A DNA stretch of 46,535 bases, taken from positions 1 to 46,535 of the forward strand of contig QHTD01000064.1 in NCBI GenBank assembly GCA_003220675.1, in the 5' to 3' direction. The DNA is from Candidatus Rokuibacteriota bacterium. GTDB lineage: Bacteria; Methylomirabilota; Methylomirabilia; Rokubacteriales; CSP1-6. A program made the position numbers and the translations under genes. Shown here piece after piece: positions 17,221-25,543 of this stretch. The stretch's first letter is position 1; each line of letters starts with the position of its first letter. The notes under the pieces are model-generated. The model saw only the letters and a list, made by a program, of their open reading frames with translations. It was not told where the DNA came from and did no database searches.

Positions 17221-18162
17221 TCATCGCGGCACCGGAATCTCGCGCACGATGGTGCCGATGACGGACTCGGCGTCGACGCCACGATCGCGCGGCTGGCCCG
17301 TCCCGCCTCTCACGAGCACGCGGTGGGCGAGCGCCGGGACGGCGAGGGCCTTGACGTCGTCGGGCACAAGGTAGTCGCGGTCGTCCGCGAGCGCCCGTGC
17401 CCGCGCCGCGCGGAGCAGCGCGAGCGCGCCGCGCGGGCTCACGCCCAGCGAGAGCAGCGGGGACGAGCGCGTCGCCGCGACGACGGCGAGCATGTAATCC
17501 AGGATCGGCTCCTCCGCGCGCACGCGCTCGGCCTCCGCCTGGAGGTGGAGCACGTCCTCGACGCCGAGCACCGCGTCGAGCGCGTCCGCCGACGGCACGC
17601 CGGCGCCGCGCAGGATCGTCTTCTCGTCGCCGACTCCGGGGTAACCGATCCGGATTCTCAAGAGAAACCGGTCGAGCTGGGATTCGGGCAACGGGTGCGT
17701 CCCCTCGTATTCCAGCGGGTTCTGCGTGGCGAGGACCATGAAGGGCCGCGGCAACGGATAGGTCGAGTGGTCGAGCGACACCTGCGCTTCATTCATGGCT
17801 TCCAGCAGACTCGATTGGGTCTTCGGGGTTGTTCGATTGATCTCGTCGGCCAGCACGATGTTGGTGAAGAGGGGGCCCGGCTTGAAGACGAAGTCGCTGC
17901 GCTCGGGCTGCCAGACCGAGACACCGAGGATGTCGGACGGGAGCATGTCGGAGGTGAACTGGATGCGCTGAAACCCTGCGCCGATGGAGCGCGCCAGCGC
18001 GGCCGCGAGCGTCGTCTTGCCGACGCCCGGCACGTCCTCGATCAGGAGGTGGCCACGCGCCACCAGGCCGAGCACAGCGAGGCGCACCACCTCCGGTTTG
18101 CCGACGAGGGCGCGGCCGACGTTCGCCTCCAGCCGGCGGATCAGCTCGAGCGCACGGCCCAT
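17221..18162 (-). CDS. MoxR family AAA+ ATPase
   Basis: A 313-residue AAA_3-type ATPase. Walker A is DVPGVGKTTLA, Walker B is IVLADEINR, sensor 1 is VLATQNPLEYEGTHPLPE with the conserved Q-x-D-RF (ESQLDRF), and a lid domain follows. MoxR proteins are chaperones, often with VWA or DUF58 partners; the downstream DUF58 and TgpA genes provide that setting. It begins at ATG 18162 and is first in the operon; the 41-bp space before it separates it from the amino acid permease gene on the same strand. Confidence 0.93.
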   Translation of the reverse strand: MGRALELIRRLEANVGRALVGKPEVVRLAVLGLVARGHLLIEDVPGVGKTTLAAALARSIGAGFQRIQFTSDMLPSDILGVSVWQPERSDFVFKPGPLFTNIVLADEINRTTPKTQSSLLEAMNEAQVSLDHSTYPLPRPFMVLATQNPLEYEGTHPLPESQLDRFLLRIRIGYPGVGDEKTILRGAGVPSADALDAVLGVEDVLHLQAEAERVRAEEPILDYMLAVVAATRSSPLLSLGVSPRGALALLRAARARALADDRDYLVPDDVKALAVPALAHRVLVRGGTGQPRDRGVDAESVIGTIVREIPVPR

Positions 18163-18203
18163 TCTCCAGTCATAGCACCGGAGGGAGCGCGCGCAAAGCG
18201 ACG

Positions 18204-18854
18204 TCAGGACGGGCGCTGAAGGCGCGCTTCGGCCCGCCGGGCGAGCTGGGTCAACGGAAAGCAGATGAGGAAATAGATGGCGGCCGCGACCATGTAGATC
18301 TCGAAGGAGCGCAGCGTACGCTCGATGGTTTCCTGCGCGGCCCGGGTGAGCTCGAAGACGCCGATGATCGCCGCCAGCGAGGTGTCCTTGATCAGGATCG
18401 TGCAGAGGCCGACGAACGGCGGGATCATGCGGCGGACCGCCTGAGGGACGATCACGTGGCGCATCGTCGGCAGCCAGCCGAGACCGAGCGAGCGCGCCGC
18501 CTCGAACTGCCCGGCGGAGATCGACTGGATGCCGCCCCGCACGACCTCAGCCGTGTTGACGGTCATCCAGAGGCTCATCGCGAGCACCGCGGCGGGAAAG
18601 GTGGGGAGTCTGATCCCGAGCGCTGGCAGCCCGAAGAAGATGAAGAACATCAGGAGGAGGAGCGGCACGGCGCGGGCCAGCTCGACGGCCCAGCCGATCG
18701 CGGTCCCGACCCGGCGCCAGGGCACGAAGCGGAGCACACCCAGGACAAGCCCGAGCGCCGTGCCCACCGCGATCACGGCGAGCGATAGCCCGACGGTGAC
18801 GAGCGTGCCGCGGAGGAGGTACGGCAGGCTCTCGAGGACGACGCGGGCGCTCAC
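18204..18854 (-). CDS. Polar amino acid ABC transporter permease (second subunit)
   Basis: A 216-residue inner-membrane permease of the His/Glu/Gln type, with five to six hydrophobic segments and the EAA loop (EAARSLGLGWLPTMRHVIVPQA, cytoplasmic contact with the ATPase). It starts at GTG 18854, whose bases overlap the TGA of the first permease (GTGA), so the two are coupled. It partners that permease as a heterodimer. No ATPase gene follows: the next gene on this strand is MoxR. The ATPase must come from elsewhere in the genome or be shared. Confidence 0.88.
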   Translation of the reverse strand: MSARVVLESLPYLLRGTLVTVGLSLAVIAVGTALGLVLGVLRFVPWRRVGTAIGWAVELARAVPLLLLMFFIFFGLPALGIRLPTFPAAVLAMSLWMTVNTAEVVRGGIQSISAGQFEAARSLGLGWLPTMRHVIVPQAVRRMIPPFVGLCTILIKDTSLAAIIGVFELTRAAQETIERTLRSFEIYMVAAAIYFLICFPLTQLARRAEARLQRPS

Positions 18855-19528
18855 CGGACCCGGGCCATTCGGCGCTCGGCCAGGTGGAGCGCGCGCGTGA
18901 GGAGCATCACGAGCAGGATGTAGAGCCCCGCGGTGGTCCCGTAGATCTCGAACGTCCGGAAGTTGTTGAACGAGATGTCGTTGGCGACGAACATCAGCTC
19001 GACCATGCCGATCGTCGAGACCAGCGACGAGTTCTTCACGAGCGAGACGAGGTTGTTGCCGAGCGCCGGGAACGCGATCCGGATCGCTTGGGGAACGATC
19101 ACGAACCTCATCGCTTGCCATGCGCCGAGCCCGATCGAGCGCGCCGCCTCGTGCTGGCCCTTCGGTACGGCCTCGAGCCCCGCGCGGAAGATTTCGGCGT
19201 TGTACGCCGCGGCGTAGACGACGAGGGCCACGAGCCCCGACGCGAAGGGCGCCAACCTCAACCCGAGCTGTGGCAGCCCGAAGTAGACGATGAAGATCTG
19301 GATCAGGAGCGGGGTGTTACGGAAGACCTCCACGTACGCCCGCACCAGCGGGCGCGCGACGCCGCCCCGCACCTGGGTGAGCGCCGCCAGGACGAGCCCC
19401 AGCGCCACCGCCAGCACCATGGCCTGGGCCGAGATGAGGATGGTCAGGCCCGCCCCCTGGAGGAGATACGGCAGGCCCCGCCAGATCGCGGACCACTCGA
19501 ACGAGTAGGCGGTCGGCCCGCCCGTCAC
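18851..19528 (-). CDS. Polar amino acid ABC transporter permease (first subunit)
   Basis: A 225-residue permease with the HisMQ-type pattern: EVFRNTPLLIQIFIVYFGLPQLGL and the EAA loop EAARSIGLGAWQAMRF. It starts at GTG 19528 inside the stop of the binding-protein gene (GTGA) and ends inside the start of the second permease, so the three genes form a tight unit of binding protein, permease and permease. Import of glutamate, glutamine or related amino acids is likely from the family; the exact solute is not readable. Confidence 0.88.
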   Translation of the reverse strand: MTGGPTAYSFEWSAIWRGLPYLLQGAGLTILISAQAMVLAVALGLVLAALTQVRGGVARPLVRAYVEVFRNTPLLIQIFIVYFGLPQLGLRLAPFASGLVALVVYAAAYNAEIFRAGLEAVPKGQHEAARSIGLGAWQAMRFVIVPQAIRIAFPALGNNLVSLVKNSSLVSTIGMVELMFVANDISFNNFRTFEIYGTTAGLYILLVMLLTRALHLAERRMARVR

Positions 19529-20331
19529 GGCTTGACGAGGTTCGCCTCCACGTCGGCGAAGTACTTCTTCCAGAGCCGGTCGTAGGTCCCGTCCTTCCTC
19601 ATCTGCGCGAGCTCCGCGTTCACCCACGTGATGAACTCGGTGTCGCCCTTGCGCACCGCGATGCCGTACGGGCGCGGCACGAAGGGCGTGCCGACGGCCT
19701 TGAGGTCCGGGTTCTCCTTGGCAAGGCTCAGGATGACGATGTCGTCATGCACGTAGGCGTCGGCGCGCCCGCCCTTGACGGCGAGGACGGCCTCAGAGAC
19801 CTTGCCGAACTTGATCCGGTCGGCCTTCGGCACGAGCTCGGCCACGTCCCTGTCCTGGATGGCGCCCTGGACCACGGCGACAGTCTTCCCCGCGACGTCC
19901 TCGAGGCCGCGGACCGTCGACGTCTTGGGCACGAGCAAGAGCGAGCCGGACATGAAGTACGGGTTCGAGAACTCGACCACCTGGCGGCGCTCGTCGGTAA
20001 TCGTCACCGTCGCGATGATGATGTCGATCTTCCCCGACTGGAGGAAGGGAATGCGGTTGCCGGAGGTGACCGCGACCAGCTCGACCTGGTTCTCGTCGTT
20101 GAAGAGCGCCCTCGCGAACCGATGCGCGACGTCGACGTCGAAGCCGACGTTTTTCCCGGCGGCGTCGATCGTGCCGAAGGGCGGGAAATCGGTCTTCACG
20201 CCTGCGATCAGCTTGCCGCGCTTCTTCACGATCTCGAGCGTCGACTGCGCTTCCACCCAGCCGGTGGCGCCGAGCACCAGCGCGAGCCCGAACGCCACAG
20301 CACAAACGAATCCTCGTCGCGACATGTCCAT
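19525..20331 (-). CDS. Amino acid ABC transporter substrate-binding protein (SBP_bac_3 type)
   Basis: A 268-residue periplasmic binding protein. Residues 1-25 are a signal peptide (MDMSRRGFVCAVAFGLALVL, then cleavage near VEAQ). The mature part has GVKTDFPPFG, VGFDVDVAHRFA and YFMSGSLL, typical of family 3 binding proteins that take up polar amino acids. ATG 20331 is chosen because a strong GGGGGAGG lies about 8 nt upstream; GTG 20340 and ATG 20325 are in the same frame. The gene is 34 bp after the molybdenum hydroxylase subunit gene, and an AT-rich pocket before it may hold its own promoter. Confidence 0.88.
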   Translation of the reverse strand: MDMSRRGFVCAVAFGLALVLGATGWVEAQSTLEIVKKRGKLIAGVKTDFPPFGTIDAAGKNVGFDVDVAHRFARALFNDENQVELVAVTSGNRIPFLQSGKIDIIIATVTITDERRQVVEFSNPYFMSGSLLLVPKTSTVRGLEDVAGKTVAVVQGAIQDRDVAELVPKADRIKFGKVSEAVLAVKGGRADAYVHDDIVILSLAKENPDLKAVGTPFVPRPYGIAVRKGDTEFITWVNAELAQMRKDGTYDRLWKKYFADVEANLVKP

Positions 20332-20365
20332 GAGTCGCACCTCCCCCGAGAGGAAATGGAAGACG

Positions 20366-22693
20366 TCAGGTGGAATATGAAGTCATCGGTCTCTTACCTA
20401 TGAAATTTATGATGATTTCTGGTCGGATTGGTAGCTGGGTCACGCGCACCCCGAGGCCGCGGACGGCGTCCGCGACGGCGTTGGCGATCGCGGCGGGGGC
20501 GCCGATCGTGCCCCCCTCGCCCATGCCCTTGAGGCCACCCGGCATCAGGGGCGACGGCGTCTCAAGGTGGCTGATCTCGAAGGCCGGGATGTCGTCCGCG
20601 CGCGGGAGCGCATAGTCCATGAGCGTCCCCGTGAGGAGCTGGCCGCCGTCGTCGTACACGACGCGCTCGAGCAGCGCCTCGCCGATCCCCTGCGCGACCC
20701 CGCCGTGGACCTGGCCGTCGACGATCATGGGATTGATCACGGGGCCGCAGTCCTCGACTAGGGCGTACCGCCTGATCGCCACACGTCCAGTCTCCGGGTC
20801 GACTTCGACGACGGCCACGTGCACGGCACCGGAGAACGTCGGCCCCGGCGGGTTGAAGTACACCGTCGCCTCGAGGCCGGGCTCGAGCCCGCCCGGCAGG
20901 CCGCCGCGCGGCAGCCAGTACGCGAGGCGCGCGACCTCGGCGAGCGTCACGGCGCGATCGGGGAAGCCACGCACCGAGGCGCGTCCCTCCTCGACCGCAA
21001 CGTCGGCTGGGCTCGCCTCCAGGAGATGGCCGGCGAGCGCCTGGAGCTTCTCGCGCAGCCGGTCCGCGGCGGCGGCCGCGCTGCCCGCCATCGACACGGC
21101 GCCACGGCTTCCGAAGGTGCCGCTCCCGCGCGGGGCGGCGAGCGTATCGACCGGAAGCACGCGGACCGATTTCATCGGAACGCCGAGCCGGTCGGCGACG
21201 AGCTGGGTGATCGTCGTCGCGTGGCCCTGCCCCTGGGACGGGAAGCTCGTCGCGCAGCTCACCGTCCCGTCAGCGTCCATCGTCACCGTGGCGGCTTCGA
21301 TGCCCGGCACGTCCGACATCCCTCGCCGGCGGAAGACCTCGGCGCCCATGCCCGTGTACTCCGTGTAGCAGGCGATGCCGACGCCGATGAGGCGCCCGGC
21401 GGCGCGCGCCGCCGCCTGCTCGAGGCGGAGCCCGCCATAATCCACCGCCGCCAGGACTTGCTCGAGCGCCTTGGGGAAATCGCCGCTGTCGTACGTCATC
21501 CCGCTCGCCGAGGTGAACGGGTACGCCTCGCGCGGGATCAAGTTGCGCCGCCGCACCTCGGTGGGATCGAGCCCGAGGCGCTCGGCCACCGTGTCCAGGA
21601 GGCGCTCCATGACGAAGGCGCCCATGGTCATGCCGACGCCGCGGTAGGCGCCGAGCGGCGGCTTGTGAGTCGCGACGGTGACCGCCTCGTACTCGTAGAC
21701 CGACGTCCGGTACGGCCCGGGCAAGATTCCCAGGCTGCCGAGCGGCTCGAGGGCGCCGGTGAGCGGGTAAATGTGATAGGCCCCACCGTCGGAGACGGCG
21801 CGCGCGCGCAGGCCGAGGAGCACGCCGTCACGTCCGACCGCGACCTCGACGTCCATGCGCTGGGCGCGGGCCTGCGACGCCGCGGCGAGGCTCTCACGCC
21901 GCTCCTCTACCCACTTCACCGGCCGCCCGAGCTGGCGGGCGATCGCGGCGACCGCGACGTCCTCGGGAAAGACGTGGCTCTTGAGGCCGAAGCCGCCGCC
22001 GACGTCGGGGACCAGGATCCTCACACGCGTCGAGGGAAGGTCGAGCACGGCCGCGAGGGTCGTCTGGATGACGGAGGGCGTCTGGGTGGACGCCCACACC
22101 GTGAGCGTCTCGCCATCCCAGTCGGCGAGGACACCGCGCGGCTCGAGCGGCGACGGCGCGCACCGCGCGTGCTCGAACGTCTCGCGCAGAACCAGCGGCG
22201 CGTTCGTGAGCGCGCCATCGACGTCGCCCTGGCGGTGGCGGCGGCGGAAGAGGACACGGTCCGCCGCGAGCGCGGCGTCGATCGACGCGAGCACCGGGAG
22301 CGGCTCGTACTCGACCCGGACGAGCTCGCGAGCGTCGGCAGCGACGTAGCCACTCGTCGCCACGACCGCGGCGACCGCCTCGCCGCAGAAGTTGACGCGG
22401 CCGTCGGCGAGCGCGGGCCACGCGGTCGGCGTGAACCCGTCGCCCTCGAGCCGAGGCTGGAGCGGCCGGGCGAGCGCCCGCAAGTCGTCGGCGGTGAAGA
22501 CGCCCAGGACGCCGTCGAGGCGGCGCGCCGTGCTCGCGTCCACCCGGCGGATCGCCGCGTGGGCGTGCGGGCTCCTCACGAAGGCGAGCGACACCATCCG
22601 CGGCAGGACGATGTCGTCGAGGTAGCGGCCGCGGCCCCGGAGCAGGCGGGGATCCTCGACGCGCTTGACCCGGGCGCCCGTGTAGCGGATCAG
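20366..22693 (-). CDS. Xanthine dehydrogenase family molybdopterin-binding (large) subunit
   Basis: About 775 residues of a molybdenum hydroxylase catalytic subunit. Motifs: GGGFGLKSH near the Mo-binding loop, AYRGVGMTMG in the AYRG-type loop, QGQGHATT (Q of the cofactor pocket), and the catalytic Glu in LKGMGEGG. Family members hydroxylate N-heterocycles, aldehydes or CO, with the oxygen from water. The N-terminal piece RYTGARVKRVEDPRLLRG is encoded upstream of the first ATG; the natural start is CTG 22693, which overlaps the TGA of the LLM gene (CTGA) and has GAGG 6 nt upstream. The matching FAD and 2Fe-2S subunit genes are not adjacent. The AYRGVG loop is not the CO-dehydrogenase type (AYXCSFR). 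Confidence 0.88.
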   Translation of the reverse strand: MIRYTGARVKRVEDPRLLRGRGRYLDDIVLPRMVSLAFVRSPHAHAAIRRVDASTARRLDGVLGVFTADDLRALARPLQPRLEGDGFTPTAWPALADGRVNFCGEAVAAVVATSGYVAADARELVRVEYEPLPVLASIDAALAADRVLFRRRHRQGDVDGALTNAPLVLRETFEHARCAPSPLEPRGVLADWDGETLTVWASTQTPSVIQTTLAAVLDLPSTRVRILVPDVGGGFGLKSHVFPEDVAVAAIARQLGRPVKWVEERRESLAAASQARAQRMDVEVAVGRDGVLLGLRARAVSDGGAYHIYPLTGALEPLGSLGILPGPYRTSVYEYEAVTVATHKPPLGAYRGVGMTMGAFVMERLLDTVAERLGLDPTEVRRRNLIPREAYPFTSASGMTYDSGDFPKALEQVLAAVDYGGLRLEQAAARAAGRLIGVGIACYTEYTGMGAEVFRRRGMSDVPGIEAATVTMDADGTVSCATSFPSQGQGHATTITQLVADRLGVPMKSVRVLPVDTLAAPRGSGTFGSRGAVSMAGSAAAAADRLREKLQALAGHLLEASPADVAVEEGRASVRGFPDRAVTLAEVARLAYWLPRGGLPGGLEPGLEATVYFNPPGPTFSGAVHVAVVEVDPETGRVAIRRYALVEDCGPVINPMIVDGQVHGGVAQGIGEALLERVVYDDGGQLLTGTLMDYALPRADDIPAFEISHLETPSPLMPGGLKGMGEGGTIGAPAAIANAVADAVRGLGVRVTQLPIRPEIIINFIGKRPMTSYST

Positions 22694-23682
22694 GCGCCGC
22701 CTCGAACGCGCGGCAGCACGTCGCCCGCGATCAGCTCGAGCTGCTCCATCCCCCAGTTGAGCGGGTTCAGCACGATCGTGTCCACCCCGCCGTCGAGCGC
22801 CTCGATCCGCGCGCTGATCCGCTCCGCGAGCTCCTCGGCTTCACCGAGCAGGTAGTGCGTCCGCCAGTAGTCGAGGTCCATGCCCGAGTAGACGGAGAAG
22901 TGCGGGGTCGCGGACTCCGGTTTTTCGCCCTTCTGAAGCACCCAGATGAAGTTCGAGTAGACGCGACCGATCGTTCTCGGGTCACGTCCGACGTCCCGCG
23001 CAAAGCGCTGCACCTTCTCCCAGTCCCCCTTCACCATCTCGGGCGTCGCGGAGGAGTGCGGCACCCAGGTGTCGGCGTACTTCGCAATCCGCCGCAGCAC
23101 CGGATCGATGTTCGTCACGGTCTGGCCGTAGACCTTCTCGAAGGGCTGCGAGCCGCCGCCGATCCAGATCGGCGGGTGCGGCCTCCGGACGGGCTTCGGG
23201 TCGATCGTGAGGTTGCGCACGCGGTAGTACTTGCCCTCGTAGGTCACGTGGTCGCCGGCCCACAGCGCCTTCAGCACCTCGATCGCCTCGTTCATCCGCG
23301 GTCCGCGCTCGCGGTGGGGCACGCCCATCAGCGCGAACTCCTCCTCGTGCCAGCCGACGCCGATGCCCAGGATCGACCGCCCGCCCGAGAGGAGGTCGAG
23401 GGTCGCCCACTCCTTGGCGAAGTAGACGGGGTTGCGGAGCGGCAGGACGAGGACCATCGTCCCGAGCTTCAGCGTGCGCGTCACACCGGCGAGCGCCGAC
23501 AGGAGCGCGATCGGCTCGAGCCACGTGCACGCGTACGCGGGCGGCGTGCGCAGCAGGTGGTCGATCGAAACGGCGCAGTCGAAGCCCAGGTCCTCGGCGC
23601 GGCGGAGGTACCGCCCCATCTCCTCGAGCGTGGCCGTCCGGGGCCCGAGGGCAAACGATGGGATGCGGAGCCCGTGCCTCAT
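22690..23682 (-). CDS. LLM class flavin-dependent oxidoreductase
   Basis: A 330-residue TIM-barrel oxidoreductase of the luciferase-like monooxygenase family. Typical features are GFDCAVSIDH, KLGTMVLVLPLRNPVYFAKEWATLD, the GIGVGWHEEEF motif and PHPPIWIGGGS. Such enzymes use FMN or F420. ATG 23682 overlaps the stop of DUF1185 (ATGA), and its stop overlaps the CTG start of the molybdenum hydroxylase subunit, so three genes are coupled. It may oxidise or open the ring product in the same pathway; that is inference from position only. Confidence 0.88.
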   Translation of the reverse strand: MRHGLRIPSFALGPRTATLEEMGRYLRRAEDLGFDCAVSIDHLLRTPPAYACTWLEPIALLSALAGVTRTLKLGTMVLVLPLRNPVYFAKEWATLDLLSGGRSILGIGVGWHEEEFALMGVPHRERGPRMNEAIEVLKALWAGDHVTYEGKYYRVRNLTIDPKPVRRPHPPIWIGGGSQPFEKVYGQTVTNIDPVLRRIAKYADTWVPHSSATPEMVKGDWEKVQRFARDVGRDPRTIGRVYSNFIWVLQKGEKPESATPHFSVYSGMDLDYWRTHYLLGEAEELAERISARIEALDGGVDTIVLNPLNWGMEQLELIAGDVLPRVRGGA

Positions 23683-24251
23683 CGCAGGCCGTCCTCTTTC
23701 TTGGCTTCGTCCTTGGTGAGGCCGCCCACGCGCGGGTGGGGCCGGCCGCCGTCCGTCACGGCGATCGCGAGCACGATCTCGTTGGCGCGCGGCGCGTCGT
23801 GGAGCCGCACCTCCATCGCGTCGTAGTGGGTGCGCACGAACGCCGCGTCCTTGAAGTGCAGGGGGACGTCGATCGTCGTCCCGGGGCCCCCGAGCTTTTT
23901 CGCCGAGGGGATGATCGCCTTGCCACCGGCCACGGCCGCGCGGAGCGGCGCGCCGAGCTTGGGGTGGAGCAGCGCGGCGGCGTGCTCGTACTCACCCGCC
24001 TCGCCGACGATCGCGGCCTTCCCGTAGGACTCGGCGGGAGCGCCGAGCGCCTCGGTGGCCTTCTTCGCGAGCAGCGCCCCGAGCTCCTCCCCCGCGTCGA
24101 CGAGCGGCGTGAGGTCCTCGACAAACTTCCCGGCGAACGGGTTCTCGATGACGGCGACCGTCGCCACCTTGCGCACCGGGCGCTTCGCCGGACGCCCGCC
24201 GTCGGTCAGGATCTCCTCGACGACGGTCACGAGCTTGCGGATGTTCACCAT
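23679..24251 (-). CDS. Amino acid synthesis family protein (DUF1185)
   Basis: A 190-residue protein recognised from its DUF1185/AA_synth features: VTVVEEILTDGG, the VAVIENPFAGKF strand, GGKAIIPS, a small GGPGTTIDVPLHFKDAAFVRTHYDAME block and AVTDGGRPHPR at the C-terminus. The family is widespread beside amidohydrolases and oxidoreductases; its biochemical function is not established. It is coupled by ATGA to the LLM gene and sits 21 bp after DUF1015, in the enamidase operon. Confidence 0.82.
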   Translation of the reverse strand: MVNIRKLVTVVEEILTDGGRPAKRPVRKVATVAVIENPFAGKFVEDLTPLVDAGEELGALLAKKATEALGAPAESYGKAAIVGEAGEYEHAAALLHPKLGAPLRAAVAGGKAIIPSAKKLGGPGTTIDVPLHFKDAAFVRTHYDAMEVRLHDAPRANEIVLAIAVTDGGRPHPRVGGLTKDEAKKEDGLR

Positions 24252-24272
24252 CGAGCGCCCCTCCTTCGCTGG

Positions 24273-25541
24273 TCACTCCCTCAGCCGGTAGAACACGAGC
24301 CCGTCCAGGAGCTTCGGGTAGAAGTGCGTGGACTTCTGCGGCAGCAGCTCGCCGCCGCGCACCACCTTCTGGAGCTCCTCGGGCGTCGGCGGCGCGATGA
24401 GGAAGGCGGCCTGGTACGTGCCCGCGCGCGCGAGACGGACCGCCTCCGCCTGGTCCGCCGTGTAGTCCACGTGGGTCCTGGCGTCGAGCCTGGCGTCGGT
24501 GATCCCGAGGAGCGGCTTGAGGAGCCCCTCGTGGAGGATCGACACCGCGAGCTCGCGCCAGGCGCGCGACGTGCCTGGCGGCCACGCGACCAGGTCGAAC
24601 CGCTCGGCACGGAGTGTGAGCGTCGCCGCGTCGGAACCGGAGACGACGCCGATCACCCGGTTCGCCGGGCGGAAGGCGAGCGGGTCGGGAAGCGGCCCCG
24701 CGTCGAACCACCCGCGCGCAGCATCCATGAGATCGTCGAAATCGAAGCTCGCGACGTGGTGGACGAGCCGGTGATTCGGGAAGATCGTGAGTCCGGGCGC
24801 CTCGAGCGTGAAGAACGCCATGAGCTTCTCCGTCGCCTCCGGGTGGCGCCGCGCGTACGCGACAGCCGTCTCGTACCGGTGGTGCCCGTCGGCGATGATG
24901 GCCTGGCGCGGCTCCATCAGCTTCTGCACGCGCGCGATGCACGCCTCGTCCGTGATTCGCCAGAGGCGGTGGAGCTCGCCCTGGAGGTCGCGTGCCTCGG
25001 CGACCGGCTCGCCCGAGGGCGCCGTAGCGCGCAGGAGCTCGCCCCCGGGGTCGCTCACCAGCATGAAGAGGAGCCCGACGTCGGCGCGTGTCGCCTCGAG
25101 GAGGTCCAGGCGGTCCTTCTTCGGCCCCGCGTGCGTCCGCTCGTGCGGGAGCACCACGCCACGCGTGTAGTCGCTCGCCTCGCCCAGCGCGACGAAGCCT
25201 TGCCGCGTCACGGACTGGCCGCCGACACGGTAGGTCTGGATGTAGGGATAGATCGCGGGACGGTCCTCGCGCCGCCAGACGCCGCGCGCCAGCCAACCGT
25301 CGAGGACCTCGCGCGCGCGAGCGTACTTGTCCTTCTGATTCGCCGTCGGGCGCGCCGGAGCACCCGCGTTCGGGCGGTCATCCCTCGGATACGTCACGCG
25401 CACGATGTTCTCCGGGCTCATCGCGTAGAGCCGCTCCTGGGTCGCAGGGCTGATCTGGTCGTACGGCGGCGCCACGACCGGCGACACGTCGCGGCTCGTG
25501 CCGACGGCGTAGCGGTAGCCACGGAAAGGCTCGACGCGCAT
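24273..25541 (-). CDS. DUF1015 family protein
   Basis: A 422-residue protein with the DUF1015 signature near the start (FRGYRYAVGTSRDVSPVVAPPYDQI), the block ADGHHRYETA (around residue 215) and a C-terminal LDGLVFYRLRE end. The family is broad and annotated as uncharacterised; the HHRYETA motif suggests a metal-dependent or phosphoprotein role but is not proof. Start ATG 25541 lies 2 bp after the amidohydrolase stop. It is placed in the middle of the Liv/enamidase operon, as in many related gene clusters. Confidence 0.85.
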   Translation of the reverse strand: MRVEPFRGYRYAVGTSRDVSPVVAPPYDQISPATQERLYAMSPENIVRVTYPRDDRPNAGAPARPTANQKDKYARAREVLDGWLARGVWRREDRPAIYPYIQTYRVGGQSVTRQGFVALGEASDYTRGVVLPHERTHAGPKKDRLDLLEATRADVGLLFMLVSDPGGELLRATAPSGEPVAEARDLQGELHRLWRITDEACIARVQKLMEPRQAIIADGHHRYETAVAYARRHPEATEKLMAFFTLEAPGLTIFPNHRLVHHVASFDFDDLMDAARGWFDAGPLPDPLAFRPANRVIGVVSGSDAATLTLRAERFDLVAWPPGTSRAWRELAVSILHEGLLKPLLGITDARLDARTHVDYTADQAEAVRLARAGTYQAAFLIAPPTPEELQKVVRGGELLPQKSTHFYPKLLDGLVFYRLRE

Positions 25542-25543
25542 GC

